A DNA stretch of 64,000 bases from NCBI GenBank assembly GCA_951230915.1, contig OX579641.1, forward strand, positions 22,670,254-22,734,253, written 5' to 3'. Positions 52,720 through 64,000 of the stretch are shown here, in pieces. Position numbers and translations under genes: made by a program. The stretch is from Antitrichia curtipendula (lineage: Eukaryota; Streptophyta; Bryopsida; Hypnales; Leucodontaceae). A model generated the notes under the pieces. That model saw nothing but the letters and a program-made list of their open reading frames with translations, ran no database searches and had not been told where the DNA came from. How positions within the stretch are numbered: the first letter of the stretch is position 1; each line of letters opens with the position of its first letter.

Positions 52720-54016
52720 ATTAGAGGGCTATGGATGGTTTCCATTGAAGAAGATCTAGGGCCTCTAACCACCCTTCTACACTCCTACCTATGTTTTTAG
52801 CAATTACAGACCTAGAGGGTTTGGAGTGTCAACTGAAGCCTGTTATTTAAAAAAAATATATAAATTTACAACAAGAATGCTTATGCTTTTATGAGTGGAT
52901 CATGTGTTTCAAGTAAAGACACAAATCAATTTACTATATTCAATTCGCCACTTGTCCTTGTTTAGCATAGCAAATTTGTCACTTTATTTTAATTAGGTTA
53001 TTCCAATTGCTCCGATTTCAGAAGGTAGTGGTGGTGATAGAAACTAGCAAGAGCATTTGGAATATTCAGATTCCTTCCATCCCCCTCTGAAGCATCTAGA
53101 GCATCCTAAAATTGGCCCTTAGACCAAACTCTAAAAGTTGAAGAATCTAGAGGTTTTATAATCAAGTCCAGTTTGTGACTGATTTGCAACTACATTAGAG
53201 GTCAATTCTAAACCTTTTACCATAATCAAGTCCAATTTGTGACTGATTTGCAACTACATTAGAGGTCAATTCTAAACCTTTTACCATAATCAAGTCCAGT
53301 TTGTGACTGATTTGCAACTACATTAGAGGTCAATTCTAAACCTTTTACCATCTAGGGCTCATTTGGAAAGTAAGGGTAACAATGCTCTAAAGTAGAAGGT
53401 CCACAAGGCACCCAAACTTTAAAAGCATTGTCCAACACAAATGTACAAATTGCTTTCTTCAATTTGCCAATTGCATTTGTCCATATATCCAACGTAGTAT
53501 CACGAAATAAACACTTTTAAAACGTAACGTGATTCCAACTTCAAAATTCATATAAAGGACCAAAAATATGAAACAACTTGTATTCAATGTCAATTCCTTA
53601 CTCGTCCCCAAAAGATCTTTATTTGTCACACATGATTAAATTTTAAATTTTAAACTCATATTTGCAATTAGAGGCCCCAAATTAGTTAGAGGTGAAGAAG
53701 ATAAACTAATCAAGCACAAAATAGGGGGGCTTTTATTTCACATGCACCCCTGGAATGACTCCGTGGGGATGAGCAAGGGGGTCAGTTCACCCTGGTCTAA
53801 ACAAGGTAGTCACTCAAAAATAGAAGAAATCTCAAGAACAAAGGAGGAATCACCTTGCAATGCTGCTCAAGAGTTGGGTAGAGAGTTGTGTATATTATTG
53901 ACCGACATTGTTACCCAAGACAATAACCTCCACAAGAAACAGCTCAAGAAAGCTACAGCATGTGTACACTCAAACCACCAAAAGGCTCACCACTGTCACG
54001 GCGACAGAAGCTGTTC
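52720..54016 (-). other. Intergenic DNA and SEC23 3' UTR
   Basis: The minus-strand AATAAA at 53737-53732 lies about 280 bp after the SEC23 stop and is a likely poly(A) signal. The plus-strand frame at 53742-54272 overlaps the UTR and last exon and is not a gene. The 64-bp repeat at 53158-53351 is listed separately. Confidence 0.5.
53158..53351 (+). repeat. Three-copy tandem repeat, 64-bp unit
   Basis: Units start at 53158, 53222 and 53286 with ATAATCAAGTCCA(G/A)TTTGTG. The copies differ by about one base, so the expansion is recent. It is non-coding. Confidence 0.95.
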
Positions 54017-57000
54017 TCATTTCATGTACTTGAGGACATCATGTGCAATTTGGTCCAAAAACGAAACAAAGCCCATCCCTGTAGCTACCCCACTACCATC
54101 CACGTCTTGCTCCTCTATTAAATACCGGTCGAAAGGCTCAGTGTTGTCATGGCCTCCTCTGATCATCAGCAGCTTGGGAGTAATGTTCCTCTCTTGCTTC
54201 AACCTGTTGATTACAGACCGCAGTTCACCTGAGCAAATCCATGAGGACAGATTAGCCCATAGAGAGATGTGACAGCAAGCGCTTCTCACATGGCTCAACA
54301 GAGGAGACAAGTGTCAGATAGAAAATAAGGGGCAGGAAACAAGAATAAGCAATTACATCAATTGAGAAGTGGTTTGAGCTCCTAAATGTCCCCAAAGCCC
54401 TCGAGGGGCAATTCAAGTTACAGAACTCTCAAATTTTATGCCACACAAGGACGACTTCAGTCACTTAGAAGTGGGAGCCCTATCAAAATTTTGTTACTCA
54501 TCTACTGGAGTTGATCAATCACAAAATGACAAAAGGTGAAGTGAAATATGAGCCTTCAAAAAATGCAACTTTCTAAAAATCAACAGATTTTGACCATCCA
54601 TAAATCCGTCAGTTTTTGCTCAATTATAATAGTTTTTCATTATTAGCAGGTCAAATGAATGCTTGATCGATCTATGGACATCATTCAAAGCAAAATGATC
54701 TTTGATTCATCCTGTATTTGAAAACCATGGAAAACTACATATGACTTTGAATTTCAATTTCTGATGTCCTCCTTTGGAACAATGGAAATTTTCAATAATC
54801 AATTCAACAGATTTAAACATTATACATTCTTGGCTTCATTTTGGTGTGATCTAAAATCCCGAAGGAAGAATTTGAAAGGAAGAGAAAAAAGAGGTAAAAC
54901 TGACCACCAAAAATGAGGAAAAATGCATGATGTTTCAGGTTTAAGCAATCTTACAGTTCTGTGGTGGAGGGAACGGCAAGGCGGGATCAGCTGTTGGAGA
55001 ATAATAAACAATGAGAGTAGTGAAGGCATCCAGAAAGAAGATGGGGCTGCCGCTGGTGATTAAAGCTGCTCGACTAAGTGAATGGCGAGGGTATGCTTGC
55101 TTGTCTGGTGTCTCAAATGATGACAACACGGGATAAATAGCTCTCAAGAGATATGAAGGCTCCAATGCACTGCAATGAGAGAAAATGATAAAAATAAAAA
55201 ATAGAACCAGGTTAGAATACATTCGAGCATTGCTGTCAGATAAATTTACCCTATCAAGAACACAAAAACCTCAAACAAAAATCTGCACGAAACAGAATAG
55301 AGAACTTCACTTGTGAGTGTGTAATCAGACTCAAAACGTGCCCCAACAGAGATCATTTACCTGAACAAGCACTGAAGGTATATTCTATAATCGGGATGTA
55401 CTCCTTCCTCGTGGGTTCTCAACAATGGATTCCGAAGAAGTGCGAAGACATGCCGGGGCAAGGATTGCAATTTTGGGACCCTTGAGAACGCCACATCCAA
55501 TTTGCTCATTGTGATCGGATCTGCAAATTGGGCGAGTTTGTAGTAGTCATTGTATTGCGCTGTAAGGATGACCAGCCAGTCATGCAAGAGCGCGCGGGCC
55601 TCCTTCACACCATCGTCCAGAGATGCCCGAATGATCTGTAATTATCCAAAGGTACGGGAGAGAAACCAAGAATCAATTACCGAATAGATGGCACGATTTA
55701 GAGAGGAACAACTACTTTCACAATTTGCATCAATTCGCATAGAAGATGTGGCACAAGAAATTAACAAAGAATGGAGGCATAAAGCACCCAATAGATGAAA
55801 GTACCTTGTGTGTCAGGACGGTCAGAATGACCTCAGGGTCCGCACTCTCATACAATAGTGTGAAGCTGGGAGCTACTTCAATCCGCAAAGTTCGTATTCT
55901 AAGGCGCCTCTTCACCACGTAACCTTGACTAAAGCCAATCCAAAGCACAACATGTTAGGCTCTTGCACAACATGTTAGGGACATTCATGTTAATTGATTT
56001 GAAGCTAATAAAAGTTTCTGGGCTACTTCTCAAAATGACAAGGACGAAGAGCTGATCCTCCCATCACTCCTTTTAAGGCCAAATCCAAAATGATACACCT
56101 ACATGGTGCGATGTGCAACGTAGGTCATTTTAAGAGAAAGCAGAGATTATCCACTCTACATTACATCTCCATGGGTTGCACAAGCCCGACTCTGGAAACA
56201 CAACACCACCGTAATTCTAGGATTTTCGCACGGTCATTCAGAAACTTCAGTGTGGATAGACGACCTGCACCTGCGAGACGAGGCTGATCCACTGGCAGAA
56301 TTTCCATTCGCATATGAATGATTCTTGTCTTCATCCTGTGGCACAAGGATGGAATACTGAAAAGCCATTTGTAAAACAGGTGGCGTGTCCATGTGCCTGG
56401 ACGGTCAGATTCCGAGTCAACCATTTATCAGAAAACAAAAGTATTCACAAGTACCAGAAAGTCCAACTTTCCAGATAACTCGCACGAGTCGCGTGATCCT
56501 ACGTAAGCAAATTGCAGCATCATCTGCCCAAGTAAACGAGCTATTTCTAAATCATCATTCACCTTTACTACAGTTCACCACCACCAATACTCAGAAAGTA
56601 CAAACTCATGAACGAGATAACGGTTGATAATCTAGATAATCTGAGAAGTAGGCCTGCCTCACCTGGAAAAGCCAGATGCAGTAGCAAATTCAAAATCGAC
56701 AGCATACGTCGCAAATTGGTCGCAACAAATAATACGAGAAACATTATCGTACTCAGGATCTGGAAAATAATGCCCATACTGCACACAATTGCCAAGACTA
56801 TTTATTACTTGTCGTAGCAAAGCTTAGCACGAAATTATTATGCAAGTCTGCATGAATGTAGAGTACATGGTTCCAGTCCTTACAACAGTGGCGGCCTTAA
56901 ATTCTGATGAAGTCCGAAGTCGTAGTATACACCCAAAAGCATAAGGCCTGCTTAGCATGCGATATCTGCACGCACGAACTCCAGGAGCCATAAGCATAGA

Positions 57001-59652
57001 ACAGCAATTTCACACTACACTATACCTAGAACTTAGAATGCCATCAACAATCCAGGGACCTAAGACTCTTCAAGTGAGGACCAGAGATCTTGGAAGCCAT
57101 TGGCAGAAGTGAGAAAATCATGTAACTATTTCCCACCGCTCAAAGTCGCTTTCAAATTAAAAGCACTGACAAGACTGAACTCGTTCGTAAGTGATGCCAC
57201 AAGAAAGTAACCAGCACTTTCTTCAGTGTGCATTAGAAAGGAAAAGGAAATGGATCCTCACGTACAGGTCTTGTGGAAGAGTGGCTTCTTCAGTGCTCGA
57301 ATAGAGCAGCAGACCCCCACCACTATCTATACTCAAGTACTTGAGCGAAGCCAGATCAGTGTACTCGTTGGTCACAGCAAAGAGGTCCACGCAAACACCA
57401 GCTAGCACTGCTTGTGCGGCCTGCAACAACCAAGAGTTCTTTTCATTTATGCTGGGGCAACTCCGTGACTCTATCCCCCTCTATACAATTTGAAAGCAAT
57501 CATTCACTTTCTCAGGCACTGCAATTGCCCAAGATCTTGATTCTAAGAATTTCATTAAGCTGGATAAATTCGAGCCGAGAGTACCAGATGCACTCACAGA
57601 AATGAAAATGACCACATTCATGTCACTCACCAGATCTTTGTAGTACGACGTTTGCGCAGGGAGAAGAGCCTTGTCTGCGTCTTCACCTTTACTGGCATAC
57701 TGATCTCCATAACGTCTCGTGTCCAACTGTCCAGCACCGTAATCAGGCGGGCCGGATAAGAACGCAAATACTCGTGCTACAACATAAGCACAAGGCGGGA
57801 AAAGTTAAGATAACTTTTATCATAATCATGTATCTTCAAGGAACATGGTCAGTTATAAGCATAATAATACGGACTAGGACAAAACCGCTGCGTAGAAGAG
57901 AAACAAACAGAACTACTCTATAAAAAACTAGAACACTCTTTGTAACTAATAGGTACGACAATTGGGAATTGTTCAGACACCAGGAAATTCAGGTCATGGA
58001 AAGAACAGTGCTGTACCCATGGCAAACGTAACGCCATATTCAGGTCCCAAATACTTGATGAGAGCGTCCATAGCAACACCAAATCCACGACCACCCATTG
58101 ATACTCCCTCTACGCCTTGACCTGCTGCTGTAGCTCGCTCCCAGGAGCTCGTTGGTCTCAACGTTTCTAATGCTGTAGCAATATGCTCCTTGTTGCTCTC
58201 CACCTTATCCCATCAGAAGTTGTTATCGATGAGAGTCAACTCTCTGTTTCTATTCGAAAGCGAGCAGAACCAGAGTAAAAAGTGTACATTCACGCCGAAG
58301 TGCAAACATGAGCATAAGCAGGAGCCGACCAAACAAGATGAGCTCATCCAATCGTGAAAGGGTAGGAAATAAGCATACGGTTGAACATACCGGTGCCAGA
58401 AATGCAGGCAAAGGCATGGCCATGTCCAGATCGACAGGAAGTTTCCCATCCATGTCTGGAGGAATGCAGATATACTTCACAACTGGAACGGGCCCTTGGA
58501 CATCGTACAGCCCAATTTTGTGACTAAAAGTAATCAGTCCGAATAGCGCTCCTGGATTTATAGCTGTAAAAAATAACACAACATAAATCAGTGTTGAGCA
58601 GAGCAGATACGTAAATGTGAACAATAAAAATTTACAGCACGACGAGAGCAGAGTATTATGGAAATACAGCTGCAAGACACGGTACAAAGAACTAATTAAA
58701 AGTCTACTACGACGCTCGCACAGGAACTGAAGACAAAGCGAACCTTCAAGGGCAGCAAGAAGGGAGCTCTTCACCAGCTCCAAAAACTCTTCAGAAGCTG
58801 CAACGCACAAACAGTGGAGCCTGTCAGAGGTGCAGCACCCGTCGCAGTACAAACGATAGGATGGAATACCACAATACGCAAAATGCACAGTTGCAGTATA
58901 AAACTAGGAGATTAATAGCAGGATTCTGTCAAAGACATTGACTAACTGCATTCCATGCGAAACTAAAACTCCGTCCAGCAAAAAAAAAAGTAGCCCTGCC
59001 CGATGAATTAATCGTCAAAACCTAATCTGTAAAGCACGAGCTTTCCAATTACCTGACAGATCCACCGCTGCTACAAACACAGGCCTGGCCTGAAAATCAT
59101 CTTCCGCGGCCTCCTCATCTGCTCATTGACATCAAATTGCGAAAATCAGTTACCAACACGGTTTAGGTCACCTTCTGGAAACATCAAACCAGAGAATTCG
59201 CTTGGAAATTTGCTTAAAATTTGCATCCTACTGAGCGGCAGACTAGGTCATCAATCACTGGCGATCGTTGGTTCAGGACAAGATGAAGCTCACATTCTCA
59301 TAAACCTCGCATCCTACAACTTACCCTCGAACTCTAGGTCAACGAAAGACGACAAAACCTCTGGCCGCGACGCCGAGTCATGATACTGCCCTGCTTGCTC
59401 TTCCGTAAACCCGATCAATTGTCCACAAAGCGAGCACGTCCAAGCCCACTTATCGATGTCGCAAAAACAGTTAATATAGGCCCAGCAGCTGTCGCATCGC
59501 GGGAGCTGCTCCCCGTGCTCCCCTTGCTCTGGATGGCGACCGAGCTCGTCCGTGGCTGCGAACGGCACCACAGTGGCGCCCCAGGGAATCCCACATCCTT
59601 CTTGTGCTTCTGTGTCCAAGGGACAGCGGTCGACCGTCCTCCGCACAGACAT
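54017..59652 (-). CDS. SEC23: SEC23-family COPII coat protein, fourteen exons
   Basis: Exons, 5' to 3': 59652-59325, 59118-59053, 58797-58744, 58563-58391, 58203-58017, 57776-57631, 57420-57266, 56965-56884, 56778-56663, 56396-56271, 55928-55805, 55635-55361, 55169-54955, 54228-54017. All are GT-AG and join in frame to 752 aa, close to the 750-880 of the family. SEC23 is the Sar1 GTPase-activating subunit of the inner COPII coat on ER exit sites. A zinc finger is at residues 53-76 (CDSC...CSLC) after a GIPWGATVVPFA block. The trunk begins at FVAAVDLS (124-131), followed by a beta-sandwich segment. RRLRIRTLRIEVAP and DDGVKEARALLHDWL mark the helical domain. The C-terminal gelsolin-like part ends near GMGFVSFLDQIAHDVLKYMK. 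The sequence fits the divergent plant SEC23/SEC24-like branch better than the canonical isoforms; that placement is from memory and less sure than the family. Confidence 0.94.
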
Positions 59653-61445
59653 GACGACGCAATCTCAGAAATGAAATGGGAACCCTAAATGGAACTCGAA
59701 GCTCATAAGGGCCCCATTGAAACTAAGGTGTCAGAATCCACGCAGAGCGAAGAGTTAGCTTAGGAGCGGCGATCGGGGGAATAGAAGGGGGGAGGGTGGC
59801 TATGGCGAAGGGGGTTGCTGCGACGTTGCAAAACAGTGGGAAAAACATGGGTCGTGGTTTGGGAGACGACTGGTGGTGGTGTGAATAAGGTATGTTATTC
59901 GTCCGCTTTGGGGAACGAACGAAGCCTTTCGGTCGACATTATCGACGGTAAATCGTTCGTTTGACTTTTCCGACGAACGAATTCTTTTCAGTTGACATTC
60001 CACAACCGGCTTTTGGTGTTTTTAATACCCTTTTGTTTTATATGTGATCACTACAATAGGGCTGCGTATTTCAATTTTATTTGAGTTTTTTCTTTGTGTT
60101 TGTTTGCAATCACTAGGGCTGTTTTCTGGATTTTTTGGTATGTTTTGTTTGTTTATTTGTGCCTCATTTGGTGTTGAATTTCTCTGTAAAGACCTTGCCT
60201 ATGGGGTTAGCAAAAACTCCCTCCCACAACATTCTAAATTTATTTATTTTTAAACGTGGAGGGAAGTTTTCACAATCTATTTTTAAAATTTGAGATAAAA
60301 ATTTGAGAAATCTCACAAGTGGTCTTTGCATCGAATGAAGACTGTTTCCTGAAGATAATTTCTTCATAAACAATCTTCATCCTATACACAACCTCAATAA
60401 GAGAGGAGTGTGATTTGAAATCATGAACAAGTAGTTAGTATGTGTTGCTTCATCATAGTCTACCAATCTTTATCAAATAAGGATAATGAACCAATTACAA
60501 TTCCATCTTTATCTCTAAAATACAACTTAATTTTGTACAATCCTTTAAGCTTTTAAAGCTTGAGGCCTTTGAGAAGAATCTAAATCCTTAGTGAAATTGA
60601 TGATCTAAGTTGTCTATAGAGAGGGCCTACTTCCAATTAGAGATGATCTAGAAGCTAGTACTCTAGAAGACATCAAATGATAGACTCAAGTAAACAAGAC
60701 TTTTGGGAACTACATGCATGACCAAAACCAATGTGGGATTGTTTCCTTCTTCATTTGTATCATCAATGGGATAATTCATAATAATATTGTTGGAGACTTT
60801 CTTCCACCAAGTCTTATACCAAATTCTCAAAATAAGATTGGTTTATTTTTTTGAGGCTTTCAACTAATTGGAAGCAAAAGAGTTTGGGAAGATTAAGCTA
60901 CATTTTATTGATGCCAACAAATGAGGTCTATGTTGATAATGTAATTGTGCTCTCCATTCCTATGCGGTATAGTCTATAGTCCATTCAAATCCTCTTAGTA
61001 TAAACTCACCAAATCCTAGGTTTTATATGAAATTTTGAATAGAAGCGAATTTTTTTTGTTACTTTGCCCCCAATTGCAAAGGATGTCAATAATTCCGACT
61101 TTTCAACAAGCCCAAAGACAAAGAGCAGTGTAGAGAAGGGATCTAACATTAGCGGAAGAATCCTAGATTGGTCATGAATGGACTACATAAATTTTGGTAT
61201 CTTCAATAAAAGCCATTGAATCTTTCACTATTTGGTGATGTCAACAAAAAGATGCTAAGATCCAACAAAACGTACTTAGGTAAATAGGTAATGAATCACC
61301 ATCTAATTGGTAAATGTCATACCACTATTTTGGAATGAGGTTGATTGAAAGTCATCTTATAGAATCTAACCCCAATAATTACAACATGTTGTTGGAGTTG
61401 ACTTCAAGTTGTAGCTTAATTGTGATATAGACCAATTTTAGCTTT
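59653..61445. other. SEC23 upstream region and AT-rich intergenic DNA
   Basis: 59653-60000 is GC-richer and should contain the SEC23 promoter and leader; I could not pick a TATA box. The rest is AT-rich with no gene or repeat recognised. Confidence 0.45.
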
Positions 61446-62194
61446 AACCCTTGAGCGCCCGCGATTTTTCACCTGACTTTTGGACTGCGTGGACCCTGCT
61501 CCACTTCATGCCGAACCATGAGGTTCACAGCGGTGACTAGCGGTGCCAAACAAGTAATTTCGGGGAACCTAGGGACTTCGGAAACCTGCCGAGAACGGGG
61601 GAGGTGAGGTTATGGGCTAAATTTTGGAGAGGGTGTCATCTATCAAAGTATCCGGCACTCTACCAAATTTAAGGGCTTTTGCAGCATGATTGACCCGCCA
61701 TTGTAGCTCCAATTTGCGTCATTACCACGAAACATAGGAAAGACTGACCGGCTGCAGGGGAGGGCAGAACTTAGAGGCAAGCTCCATGGGCCCCCAGAGC
61801 TCCAAAACTAGAGGAGCCATGGGGGCTCCATGGGCAGATGAGCATCCCTCGGACCTCCGGCCGGAGGTCCAGCCTCTAGACCGTGAGTCTCGGATTCGCA
61901 AACCTGGAGGTCTGGACCCTCCAAATACAGCAAACAACAACAACTTTTCAGATTTTCCGGTGCACTTTAGTCCTGCAAGTTCACCCCCCTCCCTACCAAG
62001 TTACTCTGTTACCAATTACTCAGCTAATGTTCTTTTGAGTTATTGAGTGAATTATTATAATTCTACTAGAATTTTATCTTTAAAAATAGTTTAGACATTA
62101 ATTTTTTTATTTTATTTTCATGAATATCTTCTAATAATTTAAACATGAAATTAGATTTCCATTTATTTGAGCTTCTATGTTTCTAAGTACTTTT
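61446..62194. other. GC-rich palindromic block in AT-rich DNA
   Basis: It starts after TTTAACCCTTGAGCGC, which resembles a TTAA-type terminus. The block 61740-61930 is rich in GGAG/CTCC words. A perfect 20-bp palindrome, GGACCTCCGG plus its inverse, lies at 61851-61870. A related block is at about 62790-62900 (GGAGGCC, CTCCGG, CCTCTAG). No reliable gene is present. Confidence 0.45.
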
Positions 62195-62700
62195 CATGTC
62201 TATTAAATGTCTATTCAAATTGAAGTAAATGTCTATTTAAATTGAAATAATATATCTCTTAAAATGATATGAAATATGTATTTAAATTGAAGAAACTATG
62301 TATTGAAATTAATTTAAATGTTTACTGAAATTAAATTAGATGTCTATTCAAATTGAGATGAATGTCTCTTTTCGTGAAATTAAATGTCTATTTAAATTGA
62401 AGTAAATGTCTATTCAAATTCAACAATGATGCAAATACTATTTTTAATTAAATGTCTATTGAAATAAAAGTAAATGTATATTTAAATTGAGGTTAATGTC
62501 TATTCAAACAAAATCAAATGTTTATTTAAAATAAATTTTAATGTTTCAAATAAAACCTTTAATATTCAATTTGAATTTTTAATGTTTCAAACAAAATCTC
62601 TAATATTTAATTTGAATGTTTAATATTTCAAACAAAATCTTTAATATATAAATTGAATTTTCAATATTTAAATAAAATATTTAATAATGTTTCGAAGTTG
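62195..62700 (+). repeat. AT-rich tandem arrays, two unit types
   Basis: In 62195-62530 the phrase AAATGTCTATTTAAATTGAA recurs about a dozen times with an average spacing of some 22-24 bp. In 62540-62700 a different unit, TTAATGTTTCAAA(T/C)AAAA(T/C)C, repeats about three to four times at 43-46 bp. The units grade into one another. Confidence 0.8.
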
Positions 62701-63081
62701 ATTAATGTAATTAACTTCAAAGGAGGTGGGGAAGGGTTAAGGAGATAAGGAGGTAAGTTAATCTAAAACAAAATGGGAACTCACCCCAGGAAAAGGCGCT
62801 TCCAGGGCGGCCCTCCAGGCGCCATGGAGCGTGCCTGGTCGCTGGAGGCCCTCCGGCCTGGAGCTCCGGCCCTCTAGTTCCCGAAAGGTCCAGGCCTCCA
62901 TGGAGATTGGCTCTTACACGTTGTATGCTGACACAAGAGTATAGCGTCGTACCCGGCAGCCATGTCGGAACTCCCGCGCTTAGTCTGCAACTGCCGACGC
63001 CGACTGAATGAGATAGGGAGCAATTGGGGCAAGGGGGGAGGCTGACACACAAAAACATTGGCTAAGGGCATCTCCACCGGT
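62701..63081. other. GC-rich block, no gene
   Basis: CTCC/GGAG-rich sequence at 62790-62900 similar in style to 61740-61930. The 113-codon minus-strand frame is not protein-like. Confidence 0.4.
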
Positions 63082-63321
63082 TCTTCACAAATTTGACATG
63101 CTGTGTGAAGATAGAAAAATACATTAGCTTTATGAAAATATAACTTTTAGGATAATTGATGCCCTAGAGCAAAAATTATGGCACAAATGGTCCTTTTTTT
63201 AGGTACGGCGGGCATAAATCTTCTCACACAAAAAAAATTTAAAAAAAATTTTAAAATTATTTTCTCATAGATTGTAGTTTTATCTATATGGGAAGCCATT
63301 CCATAATTCTACGTTGCTTAT
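63082..63321 (-). mobile_element. Downstream flank of the piggyBac-type transposase
   Basis: It aligns to the left half of the TTAA-type element 49829-50782. 63110-63145 (GATAGAAAAATACATTAGCT) matches about 49930-49970, and 63262-63300 (TTCTCATAGATTGTAGTTTT then ATCTATATGGGAAGC) matches about 50095-50135. The expected TTAA terminus is not present left of 63082, so the element is truncated there. Confidence 0.7.
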
Positions 63322-64000
63322 TTAGACCCTCAGGGGTCGAGTCACTCTCAACGCCCATCTCCTTTGAGTATGCACTTTCACGAAGCACCTGTCAATACAC
63401 ATGTGAGCTTTGCCGCAAGTGGTGCACCGGAATCTAGTCTTCGTTTTGCATACAATGCATTTGCGCCACAAACGAGGTCTCAAGCTGTTGTAGTGAATTG
63501 CGGTTGGGTGGCAAAGGCACTCCACCCTCTCCGTTGATGGTGTGTTAAGCCAAGGGGCTATCAAACTGTCCACTACCTCCATGTGATACAGTAGGCGACG
63601 ACAGTACACTGCTTCTCCACGAGTTAGCTGGTCATGCTTCAGTAAAACCTAGGAATTGTTCAACCAGCTGCCCACAATGAAAAACAAGTGTTTGTACCAC
63701 TTGTGTGAATGAAACTGGACAATGTAGTCCGTACGCATCTAATCCACAATATCAACGCCGCGCATGTGCATCTGATACTCCACCTGCTGTGGTGTAGAGT
63801 CAATGGGCTCACGGCAACCGTCTACCCAACGCATAGAACGGGCACCCTCGCCAATTGGATCCGCGGACATCAAAAGCGTATACACTGGTTTTGAATCATA
63901 CCAACATGTGGCTGCCATTCAACGTTGGGCATGCATCCTCCACATCAACGTGCCATGAGGATGCTCACCTTCCTTATGTCCCAAAAGAGATGTAGGCAAA
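63322..64000 (-). pseudogene. piggyBac-type transposase, 3' part, decayed
   Basis: One frame runs from the window edge to TAA at 63322-63324 with three internal stops (63919-63921, 63739-63741, 63649-63651), so it is a pseudogene. It carries the order of piggyBac (PGBD, DDE_Tnp_1_7) C-terminal regions: YDSKPVYTLLMSADPI, then a QQVEYQMHMRGVDIVD block whose GVD holds a conserved aspartate, then HSHKWYKHLFFIVGSWLNN. It ends in a Cys/His cluster CIVC-x7-CTTC-x5-C-x3-C-x5-H, typical of the zinc-binding C terminus of these enzymes. The upstream catalytic part lies outside the window. In a live enzyme the protein would excise elements at TTAA. Confidence 0.85.

Noticed and set aside
53742..54272. 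A 176-codon plus-strand frame
   Set aside because: It is antisense to the last SEC23 exon and its 3' UTR, and has no family resemblance.
58250..58888. A 212-codon minus-strand frame inside SEC23
   Set aside because: It spans introns in a different frame from exons 3 and 4; the spliced frame is the conserved one.

Overview
The window is nuclear DNA of a land plant. Three intron-bearing genes with GT-AG introns encode plant-type housekeeping proteins. They sit as moderately GC-rich islands in a very AT-rich, repeat-filled background. I saw no rRNA, tRNA, CRISPR array or bacterial feature. The proteins are clearly plant but fairly divergent from flowering-plant versions as I remember them. Together with the piggyBac-type transposon family this suggests a seedless plant such as a bryophyte, but that is an inference.

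Layout. 1-5236: AT-rich DNA ending in stacked small inverted-repeat elements. 5326-7512 (+): TBCA, tubulin-folding cofactor A, three exons, 110 aa. 7513-24861: intergenic DNA with several families of small terminal-inverted-repeat elements, plus two GC-richer islands (19.4-21.6 and 22.7-24.4 kb) without a readable gene. 24862-28285: a young LTR element, internally deleted, with a 480-codon minus-strand coiled-coil reading frame. 29.5-33 kb: a decayed reading frame, a tandem array and a nested pair of TTAA-flanked elements. 34053-35386 (+): a broken gene resembling nuclease-plus-protein-kinase architectures. 40008-42936 (-): choline-phosphate cytidylyltransferase, eight exons, 389 aa. 43.7-53.4 kb: more TTAA-flanked elements and tandem repeats. 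54017-59652 (-): a SEC23-family COPII coat protein, fourteen exons, 752 aa. 61.4-63.1 kb: AT-rich tandem arrays and GC-rich palindromic blocks. 63082-64000 (-): the 3' end of a decayed piggyBac-type transposase, cut by the window edge.

The main discovery is a piggyBac-like transposon system. At least five full-length or nearly full-length elements of about 0.9-0.95 kb (31154, 37493, 46088, 48838, 49829) begin and end with TTAACCCCTAAAG-type inverted termini. Four partial, degenerate or internally deleted copies accompany them. One copy sits inside another at a TTAA site, which points to TTAA as the target duplication. The non-coding DNA just downstream of the transposase remnant at 63.3 kb matches the inside of these elements, linking the short elements to a piggyBac transposase.

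The three genes are unrelated in pathway (tubulin folding, phosphatidylcholine synthesis, ER-to-Golgi transport) and are simply neighbours.
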